A stretch of DNA of 55,926 nucleotides from Bacteroidales bacterium (GTDB lineage: Bacteria > Bacteroidota > Bacteroidia > Bacteroidales > Bacteroidaceae): positions 1 to 55,926 of the forward strand of contig JAUMXY010000016.1 in assembly GCA_030528885.1 (NCBI GenBank), in the 5' to 3' direction. A program made the position numbers and the translations under genes. Below the pieces are notes generated by a model. That model worked only from the letters and a program-made list of their open reading frames with translations, searched no databases and was not told the DNA's origin. This document shows positions 31,721-40,729 of the stretch, one piece after another (within the stretch, counting starts at the first letter, position 1; the number at the start of each line of letters is the position of its first letter).

Positions 31721-32743
31721 ATGGGATTTTTCTCTTTGACACAAGATATTGCGATGGACCTTGGCACCGCAAACACCATCATCACCTGCAACGGCAAGAT
31801 TGTGGTGGACGAGCCTTCGGTCGTAGCGCTGGACAAGAAAAACAACAAGATGATTGCCGTGGGTAAAAAGGCAAAGATGATGTACGAAAAGACCCACGAG
31901 AACATTCGTACATGCAGACCGCTGCGTGATGGCGTAATCGCCGACTTCTATGCCTGCGAACAAATGATGCGCGGACTCATCAAGATGGTCAAGACGGGAC
32001 ACCACCTCTTCACCCCTTCCCTGCGCATGGTCATCGGCGTTCCCTCAGGCTCTACAGAAGTAGAGCTTCGTGCTGTGCGCGACAGCGCTGAGCACTCAGG
32101 TGGACGCGATGTTTACCTCATCTTCGAGCCAATGGCAGCAGCCATCGGATGCGGCATCGACGTAGAAGCACCCGAAGGACAGATGATTGTCGACATAGGT
32201 GGAGGTTCAACAGAAATTGCAGTCATCTCGCTGGGAGGTATCGTCAGCAACAACTCCATCCGTGTAGCAGGCGACGAACTCACTGCAGACATCCAGGAAT
32301 ACATGTCACGCCAGCACAACGTAAAAGTGTCAGAACGAATGGCTGAGCGAATCAAAATCAATGTAGGCTCTGCCCTCACAGACTTAGGCGAAGACGCGCC
32401 GGAAGACTTCATTGTATACGGCCCAAACCGCATTACCGCTCTCCCAATGGAAATCTCCGTCTGCTACCAAGAGATTGCTCACTGCATAGACAAGACAATC
32501 GCAAAAATCGAGACAGCCGTGCTTCAAGCGCTTGAGCAGACCCCACCTGAGTTGTATGCCGACATCGTCAAGAACGGAATCTGGCTGACGGGAGGAGGCG
32601 CTCTGCTGAGAGGCCTCGACAAGCGTCTTACAGACAAAATCCAAATTCAATTCCACATCAACGAAGACCCGCTGCACTCTGTGGCAAAAGGTACAGGCAT
32701 AGCCCTCAAGAACGTTAACAACTTCCAGTTCCTCATGAGATAA
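31721..32743 (+). CDS. mreB: Rod shape-determining protein MreB
   Basis: A 340-residue actin-like ATPase that forms membrane-bound filaments guiding side-wall synthesis. Actin-fold motifs are present: DLGTANTIITCNGKIVVDEPSVVA (phosphate 1, start residue ~10), EPMAAAIGCGIDV, MIVDIGGGSTEIAVISLGGI (phosphate 2) and WLTGGGALLRGLDKRL (adenosine). The N-terminal MGFFSLTQDIAMD is the usual amphipathic membrane helix. It heads the mreBCD-mrdA-rodA cluster, 34 bp after the IMP cyclohydrolase gene. Confidence 0.97.
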   Translation: MGFFSLTQDIAMDLGTANTIITCNGKIVVDEPSVVALDKKNNKMIAVGKKAKMMYEKTHENIRTCRPLRDGVIADFYACEQMMRGLIKMVKTGHHLFTPSLRMVIGVPSGSTEVELRAVRDSAEHSGGRDVYLIFEPMAAAIGCGIDVEAPEGQMIVDIGGGSTEIAVISLGGIVSNNSIRVAGDELTADIQEYMSRQHNVKVSERMAERIKINVGSALTDLGEDAPEDFIVYGPNRITALPMEISVCYQEIAHCIDKTIAKIETAVLQALEQTPPELYADIVKNGIWLTGGGALLRGLDKRLTDKIQIQFHINEDPLHSVAKGTGIALKNVNNFQFLMR

Positions 32744-32750
32744 TGTGCCC

Positions 32751-33593
32751 ATGCGAGCACTGATTGACTTAATCATAAAAAGCAAGCACTGGTTTGTATT
32801 CCTGCTGCTCGAAGCTATCAGCCTGCTGTTTCTCTTCAGCCATACAGGATACCAAAAAAGCGTTTACTTCACAACAGCTAATGACGTGGTAGGAGCAACC
32901 TACAACGTCATTAGTAGCATAACGTCCTATCTTCATCTGCAACAGGAAAACCAGTCACTTGAACAAGCGAACGAGCAACTGCGACGGCAGCTACACGAGA
33001 TGGAGCACCAGATGGCAGAGATGCGTCTTGACAGCCTCTGCAAAAATCCATGGACAGACAGCAGCTACGACCTCATCAACGCACAAGTTGTCAATGCCAC
33101 CCTGCACAAATCCAACAATCTGCTGACCATCAACAAAGGAGAAGCAGACGGAGTGAAACCAGAAATGGGAGTCGTATGCTCACAAGGAGTGGTAGGCATC
33201 GTGTACATGACAAGCCAACACTACAGTATCGTCATGCCCATACTGAACGTCAACAGCAAAATAAGCTGCCGCTTGCGCCATTCAGAGCATTTCGGCTCGC
33301 TCATTTGGGAGAGAGGGCAAGACAACATCGCCTATGTAACCAACATCCCACGGCATGCAGAGGTCACCTTGAAGGATACGGTAGAAACCAACGGATATTC
33401 AGACATCTTCCCCTCTGGCATCCCCATAGGAAAGGTTCAACGCATCAGCGACTCCCCCGATGGCATATCCTACCTGATACGCATCACTCTCTTCACAGAC
33501 TTTGCAACCCTCCGCAACGTATCTGTCATCACCAACTATCAGTCAGAAGAACGCCAGCAGCTAGAACAGCAAGCGCAGCAAGAAAAGCAATAA
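32751..33593 (+). CDS. mreC: Rod shape-determining protein MreC
   Basis: A 280-residue bitopic inner-membrane protein of the elongasome. One N-terminal transmembrane helix (residues ~13-30, WFVFLLLEAISLLFLF) is followed by a coiled coil (~60-90, QQENQSLEQANEQLRRQ) and the periplasmic MreC beta domain (KGEADGVKPEMGVVCSQGVVG; GLPIGKVQRISD-like IPIGKVQRISDSPDG). The ATG at 32751, seven bases after the mreB stop, gives the usual N-terminus; a GTG at 32745 is possible. The tail is Gln/Glu-rich. Confidence 0.94.
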   Translation: MRALIDLIIKSKHWFVFLLLEAISLLFLFSHTGYQKSVYFTTANDVVGATYNVISSITSYLHLQQENQSLEQANEQLRRQLHEMEHQMAEMRLDSLCKNPWTDSSYDLINAQVVNATLHKSNNLLTINKGEADGVKPEMGVVCSQGVVGIVYMTSQHYSIVMPILNVNSKISCRLRHSEHFGSLIWERGQDNIAYVTNIPRHAEVTLKDTVETNGYSDIFPSGIPIGKVQRISDSPDGISYLIRITLFTDFATLRNVSVITNYQSEERQQLEQQAQQEKQ

Positions 33594-33659
33594 AGCAAGA
33601 AATCAGAAAAAAGCAGAGAGCACTCTTTCATAAAAAGCAACCCTAAAAACGTCAGCCAG

Positions 33660-34184
33660 ATGAGTTCTACATTCCTACTACGCATCGCAAGGTTGTTGAT
33701 TATCATGTTTTTCCAAATCACGATATTCAACTACACCCATTTGCTGGGATACGCAACCCCCTTGGCCATCGGGTACATGCTCATCTGCTTTCAGCGCAAC
33801 ACATCGCGAACAGGAATACTGCTTTGGGGATTCGTGACAGGCTTCCTCTTCGACTCCTTCAGCAATACGGCAGGAATGGCCGCCGCTGCTTGCACCCTGA
33901 CAGCCATGGTGCAACCCAGCCTGCTCAGCATGTTCACGCCCCGAGATGCAGCAGAAGACATGACGCCAACATTCCAAACCTTAGGTTTCAAGAACTATTT
34001 CTTCTATACGCTCCTATTGATTTCCATTCTGCATAGCGCCTTCTATCTTCTGGACGCGTTCACGCTGGCTGATTGGCAGCTGACAGCTATATCCATTGGG
34101 GCAAGCAGCTTATTCACCACGCTCATCGTCTTTTGCATAGAACTATTTGTGCGCCCTCGCAAGCAAACAAAATATTATAGCTGA
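33660..34184 (+). CDS. mreD: Rod shape-determining protein MreD
   Basis: A 174-residue inner-membrane protein with about five hydrophobic helices. The family is poorly conserved, but length, topology and position between mreC and mrdA identify it. LLWGFVTGFLFDSFSNTAGMAAAACTL is the most conserved region. It starts 66 bp after mreC and ends 5 bp before the PBP2 gene. It helps join MreB/MreC to the wall synthases. Confidence 0.9.
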   Translation: MSSTFLLRIARLLIIMFFQITIFNYTHLLGYATPLAIGYMLICFQRNTSRTGILLWGFVTGFLFDSFSNTAGMAAAACTLTAMVQPSLLSMFTPRDAAEDMTPTFQTLGFKNYFFYTLLLISILHSAFYLLDAFTLADWQLTAISIGASSLFTTLIVFCIELFVRPRKQTKYYS

Positions 34185-34189
34185 CGGCC

Positions 34190-36037
34190 ATGAAGGACCA
34201 TATCTATGATTATAGAAAATTCGTCATTGGCGGCATTGCGCTCGTCATCGTCCTCTGCTACATCGCTCGCCTTGCTTACTTGCAGCTGTCAGACGACGAA
34301 TACAAGGCGCGAGCCGAAAGCAATGCATTTCTCAACAACATCATATTCCCTTCACGCGGAGTCATCTACGACCGCAATGGCGAGCTGCTCGTCTATAATC
34401 AGCCAGCATACGACATCATGGTAGTCATGCGCGAAATGCAGCACCTTGACACCCTCGACTTCTGTCACACCTTGGGAATCACGCCAGAAGAGTTTGAGAG
34501 CCGAATGGCGACTATCAAGGACAGACGGAAAAACCCTGGCTATTCAACCTACACGCAACAGCTATTCCTCTCACAAATACCCAGCGAGGAGTTCAGCTAT
34601 TTCCAAGAAAAGCTCTTCCGTTTCCCAGGTTTTTATGTGCGAGAGCGAACCATACGCAGATACGCCACCGAGCACGCAGCTCACATATTGGGCGACGTAG
34701 CAGAAGTTTCGTCAGCCGATGTAGAGCGAGACGAATATTACGACCCTGGAGATTACATCGGGAAACAAGGAGTTGAACGCAGCTATGAAAAAGAGCTGAG
34801 AGGACAAAAAGGAGTAGAAGTGCTGCTGCGCGATGCCCGCGGCCGCATTCAAGGCCACTATCAAGATGGCGCCCTTGACCGCAAGCCCGTACCAGGCAAG
34901 AACCTGACCCTCTCCATCGACATCAAGCTACAGCAGCTGGGAGAGTACCTGATGAACGGAAAGATGGGCTCCATTGTTGCCATAGAGCCAGCAACAGGAG
35001 AAATCCTCTGCATGGTGAGCGCGCCCAGCTATGACCCCCACCGCATGGAAGGCAAGCAGCGAGGGGCACAAATGCTAGAGATGCAGCGCGACCCTATGAA
35101 GCCGATGCTCAACCGCGCCATATCAGGAACCTATCCCCCAGGCTCAACCTTCAAGATTTCCCAAAGCCTGACCTTTCTTCAAGAAGGCGTCATATCCCCC
35201 TCCACCCTCTACCCTTGTGTAGGAGGCTTCAGGTTTGGACGCCTGCATTTAGGCTGCCATGCACACGGCGCTCCCCTGCCGCTGGTTCCAGCCATCGCAA
35301 CCTCCTGCAACAGCTTCTTCTGCTGGGGACTCTATCACATGTTTGGCAACCGAAAAAAATACGACAGCACCCAAGATGCCATGACGCGCTGGAAAGACCA
35401 CATGGTCAGCATGGGCTTTGGCTACAAGCTAGGGGTAGATCTCCCTGGCGAAGCCCGAGGCATGATACCCAACGCCGCGTATTATGACCGCCGCTTAGGG
35501 AAATCATGGTCAGCGCTGTCCGTCATCTCCATATCCATCGGCCAAGGAGAGGTAACTTTAACCCCGTTGCAGATAGCAAACCTGGGGGCGACAGTCGCAA
35601 ACAGAGGATACTACATCACCCCCCATGTTGTGAAAAAAGTAGAAGGAAGCGCAGTAGCAGACAGCTTGCTGAAGAAGCACAAGACGATGGTGGACGAAAG
35701 CTATTACAAGATAGCCGTCGAAGGCATGCGAAGCGCCGTGACAGGCGGAACCTGCCGAGCTGCAAACAGCCTGCAATACGAAGTGTGCGGCAAGACAGGA
35801 ACTGCACAAAACAGAGGGCAAGACCACTCCGTGTTCATGGGATTCGCCCCCAAAGAGAATCCACAGATTGCCATCGCCGTATATGTTGAGAACGGCGGAT
35901 TTGGCGCCACCTACGGAGTGCCCATCGGAGCACTGATGATGGAGCAGTACATCAATGGTGCCCTGTCGCCTGAGAGTGAAAAGAAAGCAGAAACATTCCA
36001 CAACAAGCACATCGACTATGGAACAAGAGAAAGGTAA
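34190..36037 (+). CDS. mrdA: Penicillin-binding protein 2 (elongation transpeptidase)
   Basis: A 615-residue class B PBP that cross-links peptidoglycan during side-wall growth. One N-terminal transmembrane helix (~10-28) is followed by the PBP dimer domain (VIYDRNGELLVYNQPAYDIMV; GKQGVERSYEKELRG) and the transpeptidase domain with the active-site Ser319 in STFK (319-322), the SxN motif SCN near 375 and KTG at 535-537. The end of the gene overlaps rodA by 20 bp, as expected for two proteins that work as one synthase. Confidence 0.96.
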   Translation: MKDHIYDYRKFVIGGIALVIVLCYIARLAYLQLSDDEYKARAESNAFLNNIIFPSRGVIYDRNGELLVYNQPAYDIMVVMREMQHLDTLDFCHTLGITPEEFESRMATIKDRRKNPGYSTYTQQLFLSQIPSEEFSYFQEKLFRFPGFYVRERTIRRYATEHAAHILGDVAEVSSADVERDEYYDPGDYIGKQGVERSYEKELRGQKGVEVLLRDARGRIQGHYQDGALDRKPVPGKNLTLSIDIKLQQLGEYLMNGKMGSIVAIEPATGEILCMVSAPSYDPHRMEGKQRGAQMLEMQRDPMKPMLNRAISGTYPPGSTFKISQSLTFLQEGVISPSTLYPCVGGFRFGRLHLGCHAHGAPLPLVPAIATSCNSFFCWGLYHMFGNRKKYDSTQDAMTRWKDHMVSMGFGYKLGVDLPGEARGMIPNAAYYDRRLGKSWSALSVISISIGQGEVTLTPLQIANLGATVANRGYYITPHVVKKVEGSAVADSLLKKHKTMVDESYYKIAVEGMRSAVTGGTCRAANSLQYEVCGKTGTAQNRGQDHSVFMGFAPKENPQIAIAVYVENGGFGATYGVPIGALMMEQYINGALSPESEKKAETFHNKHIDYGTRER

Positions 36038-37481
36038 GAAAGGCATATTCCAGAGCATCGACTGGGTCACTATCCTTCTCTATGTAATACTCATCGCGTG
36101 GGGATGGTTCAGCGTTTGTGGTGCTTGCTACGACTTCAACAACCCGGACCTGTTCAGCTGGGAGACCAACTCAGGCAAGCAAATCGTATGGGCAGCGACC
36201 TCTCTGGTGCTGGCTACGGTTCTGATGCTCATCGAGAAAAAATTCTACGACACAGCAGCCTACGTCATCTATGCAGGACTGATGCTGCTGCTCATCGTCA
36301 CCATAGCCATTGCCCCTGACACGAAAGGTTCGCGTTCATGGCTTCCCATTGGCCCAGTCAAGCTACAGCCTGCCGAATTCGCCAAGTTCGCCGTAGCCTT
36401 AGCCTTAGGGAAACTCATGGGCGAATACGGGTTCAATATCAAAAGGAGCAAAGACATCGGCAAAGCCATCGCATTGATAGTCACGCCCATGATTCTCATC
36501 ATCTGCCAGAAAGAGACAGGTTCCGCACTGGTTTACTTCGCCTTTTTCCTCACCCTCTACCGCGAGGGAATGACCGGTTCGCTGCTGTTCTGCGGCTTTG
36601 CTTGCGTCATCTACTTTGTCGCAGGAATGAAATTCAGCGAAGACTACATCGCCAACATGCCCGTATCCATCGGAGAATTTACCGTTCTGCTCCTCTCCAT
36701 GGTTTTCACCATAGGCATGGTATGGGTGTACTGCCGCAATCTGTTGGCAGTCAAGATACTCTCATTCACCAGCCTGGGCGTGACCGCCCTCGCCATGCTG
36801 TTTTCCATCTACGTCATCCCGTTCAACGTATGCCATGTAATGGTCGGGCTCTGCCTGCTCATGATTGGCTATGTCATAGGGCTCGCCATCTACACGCACA
36901 TATACAAATATGCGCTCATCGCCCTGTTCGCCATCCTTTCCACCTCGTTTTTCTACATCAGCAATACCATCCTGCAACACATGGCGCCCCACCAGCGCAC
37001 CCGCATAGAAGTGCTGCTCGGCAAGAAAGACGACCCCCGAGGCGCCGGGTACAATGTCAATCAAGCCAAGATAGCCATAGGCTCAGGAGGAGTCTATGGC
37101 AAGGGATTCTTGAACGGCACGCAGACCAAGCTCAAGTACGTACCCGAACAGCACACCGACTTCATCTTCTGCACCGTAGGCGAAGAAGAAGGCTTCATTG
37201 GTGCCGCAGGCGTGCTCATCGTTTACCTCTTCTTCATCTGGCGCCTCATAGCTGTAGCCGAACGGCAGCCCGACATCTCGGGCAGAGTTTACGGCTATTG
37301 CGTGCTGAGCATCTTCCTTTTCCATGTGTTCATCAACATCGGCATGGTGTTAGGACTCACCCCTGTCATAGGCATCCCTCTCCCCTTCTTCAGCTATGGC
37401 GGCTCCTCCCTGTGGGGATTCACCATCCTGCTGTTCATCCTTCTCAGAATGGATGCTGAACGAAACATAAAAAGAACCTGA
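36018..37481 (+). CDS. rodA: Rod shape-determining protein RodA (SEDS glycosyltransferase)
   Basis: A 487-residue SEDS-family membrane protein that polymerises lipid II in partnership with PBP2. About ten transmembrane helices are seen. Family motifs are GSRSWLPIGPVKLQPAEFAKFA, the QETGSALVY block with the essential Glu-Thr (KETGSALVYF), GSGGVYGKGFLNGTQTKLKYVPEQHTDFIF and PFFSYGGSS near the end. The start at 36018, inside the 3' end of mrdA, gives a normal N-terminus; the frame from 35955 is too long. A 63-bp longer form is not supported. Confidence 0.95.
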   Translation: MEQEKGKKGIFQSIDWVTILLYVILIAWGWFSVCGACYDFNNPDLFSWETNSGKQIVWAATSLVLATVLMLIEKKFYDTAAYVIYAGLMLLLIVTIAIAPDTKGSRSWLPIGPVKLQPAEFAKFAVALALGKLMGEYGFNIKRSKDIGKAIALIVTPMILIICQKETGSALVYFAFFLTLYREGMTGSLLFCGFACVIYFVAGMKFSEDYIANMPVSIGEFTVLLLSMVFTIGMVWVYCRNLLAVKILSFTSLGVTALAMLFSIYVIPFNVCHVMVGLCLLMIGYVIGLAIYTHIYKYALIALFAILSTSFFYISNTILQHMAPHQRTRIEVLLGKKDDPRGAGYNVNQAKIAIGSGGVYGKGFLNGTQTKLKYVPEQHTDFIFCTVGEEEGFIGAAGVLIVYLFFIWRLIAVAERQPDISGRVYGYCVLSIFLFHVFINIGMVLGLTPVIGIPLPFFSYGGSSLWGFTILLFILLRMDAERNIKRT

Positions 37482-37604
37482 GCAGCTGTAGGTTGTTTCT
37501 GATGTCTCTGAACAATACGATAATTCGCCATGGGGGGAGGACCTAATCTCTTTCCTAAGAAAGTTGACTATTTTCCAGAATGCATTGGCTCACTTCTTAA
37601 TAAG

Positions 37605-38063
37605 ACGTGATTCGATATAAAGATTCTGCCTCGCAGAGGCACTACAATAAACTTATTTTTGTCGTATCGAACTCGCCTTTCCAAACATCCGCGACACTTG
37701 TCAGGCACTGACACTTCAGCATGGAGGCACAGGGCATTTTCACCTTGTGCCTCTTTTCTTTTTGAGGAGGGCTGGGCAAGTGGCTTCAAACGCACACCGT
37801 GCAGGCAAGGTTTCAGACACCGTGTGCATAATAACACGAACACCCTGTGCCTATTATTTCCGACACGGGCGGCATGTATGAATATCAACGCTTTAGATTT
37901 TTGGAAGGGAAAGGGCACAAAAAGCGTACCCGAGAGGTGCGCCATGCCGTACTCGAGGGATACGATACGTTATCAAAAGTCAGTTCGATATAACAAAATA
38001 TGTTTATTGTAGTGCCTCTGCAAGGCTGAATCGCATAACGACTCTTTGTATCGAACTGACGTT
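37605..38063. repeat. Dispersed ~450-bp hairpin-bounded element, copy B
   Basis: Same plan as copy A: left hairpin 37605-37673 (ATTCGATAT with ATATCGAA-type arm; inner GCCTC/GAGGC at 37628-37640), core, right hairpin 37982-38057, ending GACGTT. The core 37710-37877 is identical to 25311-25478 over 168 bp, while flanks differ by substitutions and small gaps. In copy B the right hairpin is reversed relative to copy A: its inner sequence reads as the reverse complement of the left hairpin type. Frames such as 37659-38012 (plus) and 37568-37945 (minus) overlap it and are not regarded as genes. Confidence 0.85.
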
Positions 38064-38092
38064 TTATTTGAGACTTCCATAATTTTACTATT

Positions 38093-38134
38093 ATGAACGT
38101 CAGCGCATTGGATTTCAAGTACAGGATTGGGCAC
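38093..38134. repeat. Decayed fragment of the element core
   Basis: About 27 of 41 bases match 37878-37918 of copy B (ATGAAnnTCAnCGCnTTnGATT...GGGCAC). It lies 30 bp past the end of copy B and suggests an older, partly lost copy. Confidence 0.45.
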
Positions 38135-38218
38135 TTTTCCTAAAGAGACCGGGAAAGGATAGAGAGAAGCATTATGACAACAAATAGATGTTTCTTCCAC
38201 GTTTATCTTTCCCATTCG

Positions 38219-38250
38219 TTTGTCTATTTCGTTATTTTTTCGTACTTTTG
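38219..38250 (+). promoter_or_regulatory. Consensus promoter for glyA
   Basis: -33 TTTG (38219-38222), 20-bp spacer and -7 TACTTTTG (38243-38250): a perfect fit to the Bacteroidota consensus, in keeping with a strongly expressed gene. Confidence 0.8.
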
Positions 38251-38309
38251 CATGTTTTTAGCACTGTTTTTGTAGAAATTTAATCTTCAACACATATACA
38301 TAAAGAAAA

Positions 38310-39590
38310 ATGGAAAGAGACAACGCAATTTTCTCTCTCATCGAGAAAGAGCATCAGCGCCAGCTGAAAGGCATCGAATTGATTGCATCGGAAAACTTCG
38401 TGAGCGAACAGGTAATGGAAGCTATGGGCAGCTACTGCACAAACAAGTATGCTGAGGGCTATCCGGGTCACCGCTACTATGGCGGCTGCCAGGTGGTGGA
38501 CGAAATCGAGCAGCTGGCCATCGACCGCGCTTGTGAGCTCTTCGGCGCTGAATTTGGCAATGTGCAGCCTCACTCTGGCGCACAGGCTAACGCTGCCGTG
38601 TTCCTCGCTGTGCTGAAGCCTGGCGACGTGTTCATGGGTCTGAACCTTGACCACGGCGGTCACCTTTCTCACGGCTCTCTCGTCAATACATCAGGCATCC
38701 TCTACAAGCCTGTGGGATACAACCTCAGCAAGGAGACTGGCCGCGTGGATTACGACGAGATGGAGGCGCTGGCCAAGGAGCACAAGCCAAAGCTCATTGT
38801 GGGCGGTGGCTCTGCATATAGCCGCGAATGGGACTATGCACGCATGAGAAAAATTGCTGACGAGGTGGGCGCGCTGCTGATGATTGACATGGCGCATCCT
38901 GCTGGCCTCATTGCTGCTGGCTTGCTGGAGAACCCTGTGAAGTACGCGCACATCGTGACTACGACAACTCACAAGACACTGCGCGGTCCTCGCGGCGGTT
39001 TGATTCTGCTGGGCAAGGACTTTGACAACCCATGGGGATACACCACTCCGAAGGGCGTGGTGAAGAAGATGTCGCAGCTCATCAACTCTGCCGTATTCCC
39101 TGGACAGCAGGGCGGTCCGCTGGAGCACGTCATCGCAGCCAAGGCTGTGGCTTTTGGCGAGGCGCTGAAGCCTGAGTTCAAGGAGTATGCTGCACAGGTG
39201 AAGAAGAATGCTGCTGTGCTGGCCGACGAGCTGACGAAGCGTGGCTTCGCTATCGTGAGCGGCGGCACTGACAACCACTCTATGCTGGTTGACCTCCGCA
39301 CGAAGTATCCTGAACTGACTGGCAAGGTTGCTGAGAATGCGCTGGTGGCTGCTGACATCACTATCAACAAGAACATGGTGCCATTTGACACTCGCTCGGC
39401 ATTCCAGACTTCTGGTTTCCGACTCGGTACACCTGCTATCACCACTCGCGGCGCGAAAGAGGACCTCATGGTGAAGATTGCTGCATGGATTGAGGAGGTG
39501 CTGAACGCTCCAGAGGATGAGGCAGTCATTGCAAAGGTTCGCGGCGAGGTGAACGAGACGATGAAGGGATACCCTCTCTTTGCTTGGTAA
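38310..39590 (+). CDS. glyA: Serine hydroxymethyltransferase
   Basis: A 426-residue PLP enzyme that interconverts serine and glycine and loads one-carbon units on tetrahydrofolate. The PLP lysine is Lys222 in [43 protein letters not shown] and HPAGLIAAG are family blocks. Length is normal for bacterial SHMT. It is expressed from a consensus promoter with a ~55-nt leader. rlmN follows after 86 bp of repeat-rich DNA. Confidence 0.97.
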   Translation: MERDNAIFSLIEKEHQRQLKGIELIASENFVSEQVMEAMGSYCTNKYAEGYPGHRYYGGCQVVDEIEQLAIDRACELFGAEFGNVQPHSGAQANAAVFLAVLKPGDVFMGLNLDHGGHLSHGSLVNTSGILYKPVGYNLSKETGRVDYDEMEALAKEHKPKLIVGGGSAYSREWDYARMRKIADEVGALLMIDMAHPAGLIAAGLLENPVKYAHIVTTTTHKTLRGPRGGLILLGKDFDNPWGYTTPKGVVKKMSQLINSAVFPGQQGGPLEHVIAAKAVAFGEALKPEFKEYAAQVKKNAAVLADELTKRGFAIVSGGTDNHSMLVDLRTKYPELTGKVAENALVAADITINKNMVPFDTRSAFQTSGFRLGTPAITTRGAKEDLMVKIAAWIEEVLNAPEDEAVIAKVRGEVNETMKGYPLFAW

Positions 39591-39611
39591 TTGACAACGG
39601 ACGACCGACTA

Positions 39612-39663
39612 CGGACTGCGGACAGAGTCCGTCGCCAATTCTCAATTATCAATTATCAATTTG
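39612..39663. repeat. Short hairpin and AATTATC minisatellite between glyA and rlmN
   Basis: CGGACT (39612-39617) pairs with AGTCCG (39626-39631), then CAATTCTCAATTATCAATTA... (39636-39663) repeats a 9-bp word. The same words, inverted, end clpC at 10312-10331 and occur near 10450. Confidence 0.65.
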
Positions 39664-39676
39664 ATACAACCGTAAA

Positions 39677-40729
39677 ATGGCAAAGACTCCACTCATAGGC
39701 ATGACGATGGAAGAGTTGCAGGACGTGTGCCTGCAACTCTCTATGCCTAAGTTCACGGCCAAGCAGATGGCGCAGTGGATTTACGGCAAGCATGTGCATG
39801 CTATCGATGAAATGACCAACCTCTCGAAGGGAAACCGCGAGAAGTTGGATTCATTGTTTTGTGTGGGGTGCTCTGCCCCGCTGGAAACCAGCAGGAGCGT
39901 GGACGGAACTATCAAGTATCTGTTCCCGACCGAAAGCGGCAAGTTTGTGGAGACGGTTTACATTCCTGACGGCGACCGCGCCACGCTGTGTGTGAGCTGT
40001 CAGGTGGGCTGCAAGATGAACTGCCTCTTTTGCCAAACGGGCAAGCAGGGATGGCAGGGAGACTTGACGGTGGGGGACATCCTCAACCAAATCTATACTG
40101 TCGACCAGCTGATGGCTCAAGAGGGAGGAACGCCGCTGAGCAACATCGTCTATATGGGGCAAGGAGAGCCGCTCGACAATATTGACAATGTGCTGAAGTC
40201 TGCTGAGATTCTGACTGCCGACTACGGCTGGGCGTGGAGCCCCCGACGAATCACCATCTCTACGGTGGGACTGAAAAAGAACATGCGGAGGCTGCTTGAC
40301 GAGTGCGAATGCCACATTGCCGTGTCTCTTCACTCCCCCATCCACGAGCAGCGCCTGCAGCTGATGCCTGCCGAGAAGCAGTTCCCGATAGCTGATGTTG
40401 TGGCGATGCTGAAAGAATATGACTGGAGCCACCAGCGGCGCATCACGTTTGAATACACCATGTTTGGCGGCGCCAACGACTCGATGCTGCATGCCAAGGA
40501 ACTGAGGAGGCTGCTGGGAGGCATGGATTGCCGTGTCAACCTCATCAGATGGCATCAGGTGCCTGATGTCCCTCTGAAAGAAGTGCAGTTGAGCGCGATG
40601 GAACGTTTCAGAGACTACCTGAACAGTCATGGCATCACAACAACCATTCGCGCCTCAAGAGGGCAAGACATCTGGGCTGCGTGTGGTCTTTTATCAACTA
40701 AGAAACAAATTGAAAATCAAACTATATGA
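39677..40729 (+). CDS. rlmN: 23S rRNA (adenine2503-C2) / tRNA A37 methyltransferase RlmN
   Basis: A 350-residue radical-SAM methyltransferase. The CxxxCxxC cluster motif is in SCQVGCKMNCLFCQTG (residues ~105-120); NIVYMGQGEPLDN, RRITISTVGL and AVSLHSPIHEQR are family blocks, and the methyl-carrying cysteine is in AACGLL near the C-terminus. It modifies A2503 of 23S rRNA, with a tRNA activity in some species. Its stop overlaps the start of the DUF4837 gene (ATGA). Confidence 0.95.
   Translation: MAKTPLIGMTMEELQDVCLQLSMPKFTAKQMAQWIYGKHVHAIDEMTNLSKGNREKLDSLFCVGCSAPLETSRSVDGTIKYLFPTESGKFVETVYIPDGDRATLCVSCQVGCKMNCLFCQTGKQGWQGDLTVGDILNQIYTVDQLMAQEGGTPLSNIVYMGQGEPLDNIDNVLKSAEILTADYGWAWSPRRITISTVGLKKNMRRLLDECECHIAVSLHSPIHEQRLQLMPAEKQFPIADVVAMLKEYDWSHQRRITFEYTMFGGANDSMLHAKELRRLLGGMDCRVNLIRWHQVPDVPLKEVQLSAMERFRDYLNSHGITTTIRASRGQDIWAACGLLSTKKQIENQTI

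Larger units (their letters stand above)
37482..38309. other. 830-bp gene-free stretch between rodA and glyA
   Basis: About 120 bp of unremarkable DNA, then repeat copy B (37605-38063), a decayed fragment of the same repeat core (38093-38134), and the glyA promoter (38219-38250) with a 55-60-nt leader. No gene is supported. Confidence 0.75.

Noticed and set aside
33050-33646. 198-codon frame inside mreC
   Set aside because: Shadow of mreC with Gln/Arg/His-rich nonsense composition.
36338-37459. 373-codon plus-strand frame inside rodA
   Set aside because: Out-of-frame reading of rodA; extremely rich in Arg, His and Pro, with no start signal.
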